Assembly (NCBI GenBank): GCA_964019695.1
Contig: OZ026531.1
Coordinates: 8,565,701 to 8,629,700, forward strand
DNA: 64,000 nucleotides
Source of the DNA: Loripinus fragilis
Lineage: Eukaryota > Mollusca > Bivalvia > Lucinida > Lucinidae
Direction of reading: 5' to 3'
Shown here: piece after piece, positions 58,174 to 64,000 of the stretch
Layout of the letters: each line of letters opens with the position of its first letter
How positions within the stretch are numbered: the first letter of the stretch is position 1
Made by a program: the position numbers and the translations under genes
Notes under the pieces: model-generated
What the model saw: only the letters and a program-made list of their open reading frames with translations
What the model was told of the DNA's origin: nothing
Database searches by the model: none

Positions 58174-60627
58174 GAAGATCTTCCCATTAGGCCCCATTAG
58201 GCCACAGTAGCCGATCCGGCCTAAAACTTGCGCGGGTCACTTTCACGGACGGGCTCGAAACTGGTGCCAGAAGTTAGCCCCCGACCAGAGCTTCATTGTG
58301 AGGCATTGCGTAAAATTTTCCGTCCCCCGAGTGCCGAGCAATAGCCCCTGAAAGGGCTTTCGGCACAATTTTCACGCCCTTATTTGAGCCACTTGTAGCC
58401 GAAGGAATTTTGCGCAAATGACTGAGAGGTGCTCCTGGGCACTGCTCATCACTTTGCAATAGGTTCCGGGGCTTTTCGCGAAGGTCGCGTTTTCTCAAAC
58501 TTTGAGGGCATTAGTGGGTGGGGTGTGAAAACCTCCGAATGCATGGTTCTCAGCTCCTGCTGTGGGCAGCAAGCCAATTTTTTTTCCAAAATGTTGACCT
58601 ATAAAAGAGCTTACTCGGGTGTGAAAATTATCATTGTGCGCGCGCGCCCCGGACCGCAATTATGATATTTCCTGTTTTCCCATAGGGCCCAAGGCAAATG
58701 GGGATAGCGGTTGTACGCGCTTTCTAAGGCTCTGATCGCTTTTAGATTTTGCACGCGGATAGGGCCAACAGAGGCGCAGGTATTGCCATGCGCACCCGCC
58801 CGCAACAATGTTTCGATACCGAGTTATCGGGGTGTGGAAGTCCGCCGCCCCGAAGCTTTACGCGCTTCCGTCTCGCGAACTACTATTTTCATCATGCCCA
58901 CACGGGCATCAGTTTGTAGTACCGGAGGCCGTCTACAAATGGTGAAAATTTCAAAGCGTTCCGTCGGGAAATTAAAAAGTTATGATCATTAGAAGATCTT
59001 CCCATTAGGCCCCATTAGGCCACAGTAGCCGATCCGGCCTAAAACTTGCGCGGGTCACTTTCACGGACGGGCTCGAAACTGGTGCCAGAAGTTAGCCCCC
59101 GACCAGAGCTTCATTGTGAGGCATTGCGTAAAATTTTCCGTCCCCCGAGTGCCGAGCAATAGCCCCTGAAAGGGCTTTCGGCACAATTTTCACGCCCTTA
59201 TTTGAGCCACTTGTAGCCGAAGGAATTTTGCGCAAATGACTGAGAGGTGCTCCTGGGCACTGCTCATCACTTTGCAATAGGTTCCGGGGCTTTTCGCGAA
59301 GGTCGCGTTTTCTCAAACTTTGAGGGCATTAGTGGGTGGGGTGTGAAAACCTCCGAATGCATGGTTCTCAGCTCCTGCTGTGGGCAGCAAGCCAATTTTT
59401 TTTCCAAAATGTTGACCTATAAAAGAGCTTACTCGGGTGTGAAAATTATCATTGTGCGCGCGCGCCCCGGACCGCAATTATGATATTTCCTGTTTTCCCA
59501 TAGGGCCCAAGGCAAATGGGGATAGCGGTTGTACGCGCTTTCTAAGGCTCTGATGGCTTTTAGATTTTGCACGCGGATAGGGCCAACAGAGGCGCAGGTA
59601 TTGCCATGCGCACCCGCCCGCAACAATGTTTCGATACCGAGTTATCGGGGTGTGGAAGTCCGCCGCCCCGAAGCTTTACGCGCTTCTGTCTCGCGAACTA
59701 CTATTTTCATCATGCCCACACGGGCATCAGTTTGTAGTACCGGAGGCCGTCTACAAATGGTGAAAATTTCAAAGCGTTCCGTCGGGAAATTAAAAAGTTA
59801 TGAGCATTAGAAGATCTTCCCATTAGGCCCCATTAGGCCACAGTAGCCGATCCGGCCTAAAACTTGCGCGGGTCACTTTCACGGACGGGCTCGAAACTGG
59901 TGCCAGAAGTTAGCCCCCGACCAGAGCTTCATTGTGAGGCATTGCGTAAAATTTTCCGTCCCCCGAGTGCCGAGCAATAGCCCCTGAAAGGGCTTTCGGC
60001 ACAATTTTCACGTCCTTATTTGAGCCACTTGTAGCCGAAGGAATTTTGCGCAAATGACTGAGAGGTGCTCCTGGGCACTGCTCATCACTTTGCAATAGGT
60101 TCCGGGGCTTTTCGCGAAGGTCGCGTTTTCTCAAACTTTGAGGGCATTAGTGGGTGGGGTGTGAAAACCTCCGAATGCATGGTTCTCAGCTCCTGCTGTG
60201 GGCAGCAAGCCAATTTTTTTTCCAAAATGTTGACCTATAAAAGAGCTTACTCGGGTGTGAAAATTATCATTGTGCGCGCGCGCCCCGGACCGCAATTATG
60301 ATATTTCCTGTTTTCCCATAGGGCCCAAGGCAAATGGGGATAGCGGTTGTACGCGCTTTCTAAGGCTCTGATCGCTTTTAGATTTTGCACGCGGATAGGG
60401 CCAACAGAGGCGCAGGTATTGCCATGCGCACCCGCCCGCAACAATGTTTCGATACCGAGTTATCGGGGTGTGGAAGTCCGCCGCCCCGAAGCTTTACGCG
60501 CTTCCGTCTCGCGAACTACTATTTTCATCATGCCCACACGGGCATCAGTTTGTAGTACCGGAGGCCGTCTACAAATGGTGAAAATTTCAAAGCGTTCCGT
60601 CGGGAAATTAAAAAGTTATGAGCATTA
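58174..60627. repeat. Block F copy 2 (units 72-74)
   Basis: This carries T at 58986, G at 59555, T at 59687 and T at 60013, matching units 69-71 at 2,454 bp (2,455 across the extra base of unit 70). No private change was seen in these three units, so copy 1 holds the later mutations. Confidence 0.82.
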
Positions 60628-63600
60628 GAAGATCTTCCCATTAGGCCCCATTAGGCCACAGTAGCCGATCCGGCCTAAAACTTGCGCGGGTCACTTTCAC
60701 GGACGGGCTCGAAACTGGTGCCAGAAGTTAGCCCCCGACCAGAGCTTCATTGTGAGGCATTGCGTAAAATTTTCCGTCCCCCGAGTGCCGAGCAATAGCC
60801 CCTGAAAGGGCTTTCGGCACAATTTTCACGCCCTTATTTGAGCCACTTGTAGCCGAAGGAATTTTGCGCAAATGACTGAGAGGTGCTCCTGGGCACTGCT
60901 CATCACTTTGCAATAGGTTCCGGGGCTTTTCGCGAAGGTCGCGTTTTCTCAAACTTTGAGGGCATTAGTGGGTGGGGTGTGAAAACCTCCGAATGCATGG
61001 TTCTCAGCTCCTGCTGTGGGCAGCAAGCCAATTTTTTTTCCAAAATGTTGACCTATAAAAGAGCTTACTCGGGTGTGAAAATTATCATTGTGCGCGCGCG
61101 CCCCCGACCGCAATTATGATATTTCCTGTTTTCCCATAGGGCCCAAGGCAAATGGGGATAGCGGTTGTACGCGCTTTCTAAGGCTCTGATCGCTTTTAGA
61201 TTTTGCACGCGGATAGGGCCAACAGAGGCGCAGGTATTGCCATGCGCACCCGCCCGCAACAATGTTTTGATACCGAGTTATCGGGGTGTGGAAGTCCGCC
61301 GCCCCGAAGCTTTACGCGCTTCCGTCTCGCGAACTACTATTTTCATCATGCCCACACGGGCATCAGTTTGTAGTACCGGAGGCCGTCTACAAATGGTGAA
61401 AATTTCAAAGCGTTCCGTCGGGAAATTAAAAAGTTATGAGCATTAGAAGATCTTCCCATTAGGCCCCATTAGGCCACAGTAGCCGATCCGGCCTAAAACT
61501 TGCGCGGGTCACTTTCACGGACGGGCTCGAAACTGGTGCCAGAAGTTAGCCCCCGACCAGAGCTTCATTGTGAGGCATTGCGTAAAATTTTCCGTCCCCC
61601 GAGTGCCGAGCAATAGCCCCTGAAAGGGCTTTCGGCACAATTTTCACGCCCTTATTTGAGCCACTTGTAGCCGAAGGAATTTTGCGCAAATGACTGAGAG
61701 GTGCTCCTGGGCACTGCTCATCACTTTGCAATAGGTTCCGGGGCTTTTCGCGAAGGTCGCGTTTTCTCAAACTTTGAGGGCATTAGTGGGTGGGGTGTGA
61801 AAACCTCCGAATGCATGGTTCTCAGCTCCTGCTGTGGGCAGCAAGCCAATTTTTTTTCCAAAATGTTGACCTATAAAAGAGCTTACTCGGGTGTGAAAAT
61901 TATCATTGTGCGCGCGCGCCCCGGACCGCAATTATGATATTTCCTGTTTTCCCATAGGGCCCAAGGCAAATGGGGATAGCGGTTGTACGCGCTTTCTAAG
62001 GCTCTGATCGCTTTTAGATTTTGCACGCGGATAGGGCCAACAGAGGCGCAGGTATTGCCATGCGCACCCGCCCGCAACAATGTTTCGATACCGAGTTATC
62101 GGGGTGTGGAAGTCCGCCGCCCCGAAGCTTTACGCGCTTCCGTCTCGCGAACTACTATTTTCATCATGCCCACACGGGCATCAGTTTGTAGTACCGGAGG
62201 CCGTCTACAAATGGTGAAAATTTCAAAGCGTTCCGTCGGGAAATTAAAAAGTTATGAGCATTAGAAGATCTTCCCATTAGGCCCCATTAGGCCACAGTAG
62301 CCGATCCGGCCTAAAACTTGCGCGGGTCACTTTCACAGACGGGCTCGAAACTGGTGCCAGAAGTTAGCCCCCGACCAGAGCTTCATTGTGAGGCATTGCG
62401 TAAAATTTTCCGTCCCCCGAGTGCCGAGCAATAGCCCCTGAAAGGGCTTTCGGCACAATTTTCACGCCCTTATTTGAGCCACTTGTAGCCGAAGGAATTT
62501 TGCGCAAATGACTGAGAGGTGCTCCTGGGCACTGCTCATCACTTTGCAATAGGTTCCGGGGCTTTTCGCGAAGGTCGCGTTTTCTCAAACTTTGAGGGCA
62601 TTAGTGGGTGGGGTGTGAAAACCTCCGAATGCATGGTTCTCAGCTCCTGCTGTGGGCAGCAAGCCAATTTTTTTTCCAAAATGTTGACCTATAAAAGAGC
62701 TTACTCGGGTGTGAAAATTATCATTGTGCGGGCGCGCCCCGGACCGCAATTATGATATTTCCTGTTTTCCCATAGGGCCCAAGGCAAATGGGGATAGCGG
62801 TTGTACGCGCTTTCTAAGGCTCTGATCGCTTTTAGATTTTGCACGCGGATAGGGCCAACAGAGGCGCAGGTATTGCCATGCGCACCCGCCCGCAACAATG
62901 TTTCGATACCGAGTTATCGGGGTGTGGAAGTCCGCCGCCCCGAAGCTTTACGCGCTTCCGTCTCGCGAACTACTATTTTCATCATGCCCACACGGGCATC
63001 AGTTTGTAGTACCGGAGGCCGTCTACAAATGGTGAAAATTTCAAAGCGTTCCGTCGGGAAATTAAAAAGTTATGAGCATTAGAAGATCTTCCCATTAGGC
63101 CCCATTAGGCCACAGTAGCCGATCCGGCCTAAAACTTGCGCGGGTCACTTTCACGGACGGGCTCGAAACTGGTGCCAGAAGTTAGCCCCCGACCAGAGCT
63201 TCATTGTGAGGCATTGCGTAAAATTTTCCGTCCCCCGAGTGCCGAGCAATAGCCCCTGAAAGGGCTTTCGGCACAATTTTCACGCCCTTATTTGAGCCAC
63301 TTGTAGCCGAAGGAATTTTGCGCAAATGACTGAGAGGTGCTCCTGGGCACTGCTCATCACTTTGCAATAGGTTCCGGGGCTTTTCGCGAAGGTCGCGTTT
63401 TCTCAAACTTTGAGGGCATTAGTGGGTGGGGTGTGAAAACCTCCGAATGCATGGTTCTCAGCTCCTGCTGTGGGCAGCAAGCAAATTTTTTTTCCAAAAT
63501 GTTGACCTATAAAAGAGCTTACTCGGGTGTGAAAATTATCATTGTGCGCGAGCGCCCCGGACCGCAATTATGATATTTCCAGTTTTCCCATAGGGCCCAA

Positions 63601-63899
63601 GGCAAATGGGGATAGCGGTTGTACGCGCTTTCTAAGGCTCTGATCGCTTTTAGATTTTGCACGCGGATAGGGCCAACAGAGGCGCAGGTATTGCCATGCG
63701 CACCCGCCCGCAACAATGTTTCGATACCGAGTTATCGGGGTGTGGAAGTCCGCCGCCCCGAAGCTTTACGCGCTTCCGTCTCGCGAACTACTATTTTCAT
63801 CATGCCCACACGGGCATCAGTTTGTAGTACCGGAGGCCGTCTACAAATGGTGAAAATTTCAAAGCGTTCCGTCGGGAAATTAAAAAGTTATGAGCATTA
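60628..63899. repeat. Units 75-78, private variants
   Basis: Unit 75 has C at 61105 and a CpG change near 61266. Unit 76 looks consensus. Unit 77 has CACAGAC near 62336 and G in the CG tract, which creates an AscI site at 62731-62738. Unit 78 has A at 63483 (CCAAT lost), A at 63551 and CCAG near 63580. Confidence 0.78.
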
Positions 63900-64000
63900 G
63901 AAGATCTTCCCATTAGGCCCCATTAGGCCACAGTAGCCGATCCGGCCTAAAACTTGCGCGGGTCACTTTCACGGACGGGCTCGAAACTGGTGCCAGAAGT
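63900..64000. repeat. Partial satellite unit at right edge (first 101 bp)
   Basis: This matches unit-1 positions 93-193, from the BglII palindrome to the end of the TGGTGCCAGAAGT segment. The array continues past the right edge. Confidence 0.95.

Larger units (their letters stand above)
1..64000. repeat. Satellite array: 78 full copies of an 818-bp tandem unit plus two partial copies
   Basis: The same 818-bp sequence recurs head to tail with no interruption and always in the same orientation. Counting from the palindrome GAAGATCTTC, units start at 93, 911, 1729, 2547, 3365, 4181, 4999, 5817, 6635, 7453, 8271, 9089, 9907, 10723, 11541, 12359, 13177, 13995, 14812, 15630, 16448, 17265, 18083, 18901, 19720, 20539, 21357, 22175, 23003, 23821, 24639, 25456, 26274, 27092, 27910, 28728, 29547, 30365, 31183, 32001, 32819, 33637, 34455, 35273, 36091, 36909, 37727, 38545, 39363, 40181, 40999, 41815, 42633, 43451, 44269, 45087, 45905, 46723, 47541, 48359, 49177, 49995, 50813, 51630, 52448, 53266, 54084, 54902, 55719, 56537, 57356, 58174, 58992, 59810, 60628, 61446, 62264, 63082; a partial unit starts at 63900. 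Thirteen units deviate in length: 816 bp (5, 13, 51), 817 (18, 21, 31, 63, 68), 819 (24, 25, 36, 70) and 828 (28). The family is not one I recognise. A eukaryotic satellite is the inference from length, purity and lack of genes. Confidence 0.98.

Noticed and set aside
1..64000. CRISPR array or other repeat-spacer system
   Set aside because: There are no spacers: the complete 818-bp unit repeats without unique sequence between copies.
1..64000. A fixed higher-order repeat period across the window
   Set aside because: Offsets of 3, 7, 8 and 19 units all occur locally, and none holds over the whole array.

Overview
The whole window is one uninterrupted tandem array. It holds 78 complete head-to-tail copies of an 818-bp unit, plus 92 bp of a copy at the left edge and 101 bp at the right edge. 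The array therefore runs past both ends of the window. I found no unique sequence, no flanking DNA, no inserted mobile element, no rRNA or canonical tRNA gene, and no credible protein-coding gene. By eye, 65 of the 78 units are exactly 818 bp. The others are 816, 817, 819 or 828 bp. Most units differ from the consensus at zero to four positions, and roughly 18 look identical to it. This is the signature of a homogenised eukaryotic satellite (megabase-type heterochromatic, centromeric or subtelomeric DNA). The species cannot be told from the sequence. The base composition is about half G+C, with 56 CpG per unit by hand count. The mutation spectrum between copies is dominated by CpG transitions, which points to a genome with cytosine methylation.

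Units are numbered from the palindrome GAAGATCTTC (unit 1 starts at 93, unit 78 ends at 63899). Shared variants show the array's history. Units 1-5 reappear as units 9-13 (offset 6,542 bp). Unit 18 reappears as unit 21 (offset 2,453 bp). Units 37-43 are duplicated in direct tandem as units 44-50 (offset 5,726 bp, two differences seen). Units 35-40 share an older ancestor with units 54-59 (offset about 15.54 kb). Units 69-71 reappear as units 72-74 (offset 2,454 bp). Between these lie stretches (units 6-8, 14-17, 24-34, 62-68, 75-78) in which most variants are private to one unit. No fixed higher-order period spans the window. The pattern fits repeated unequal exchange of blocks of different size.

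Within the 818-bp unit there is real, repeated structure: a 10-bp direct duplication, a cluster of short perfect inverted repeats (unit-1 coordinates about 730-960), a two-part hairpin (250-285), a 13-nt alternating purine-pyrimidine tract that is a variant hotspot (554-566), three copies of the 9-mer GTGAAAATT, a CCAAT/TATA/Inr-like arrangement (493-552), and a tRNA-like pair of Pol III A- and B-box resemblances spaced 44 bp apart (127-181). These are candidate protein-binding or transcription signals. None is shown to work, and the variants seen in the stems are not compensated. The recurring 65-101 codon open frames start with TTG or GTG, overlap on opposite strands, and are broken or fused by indels in some units. 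I treat them as non-coding.
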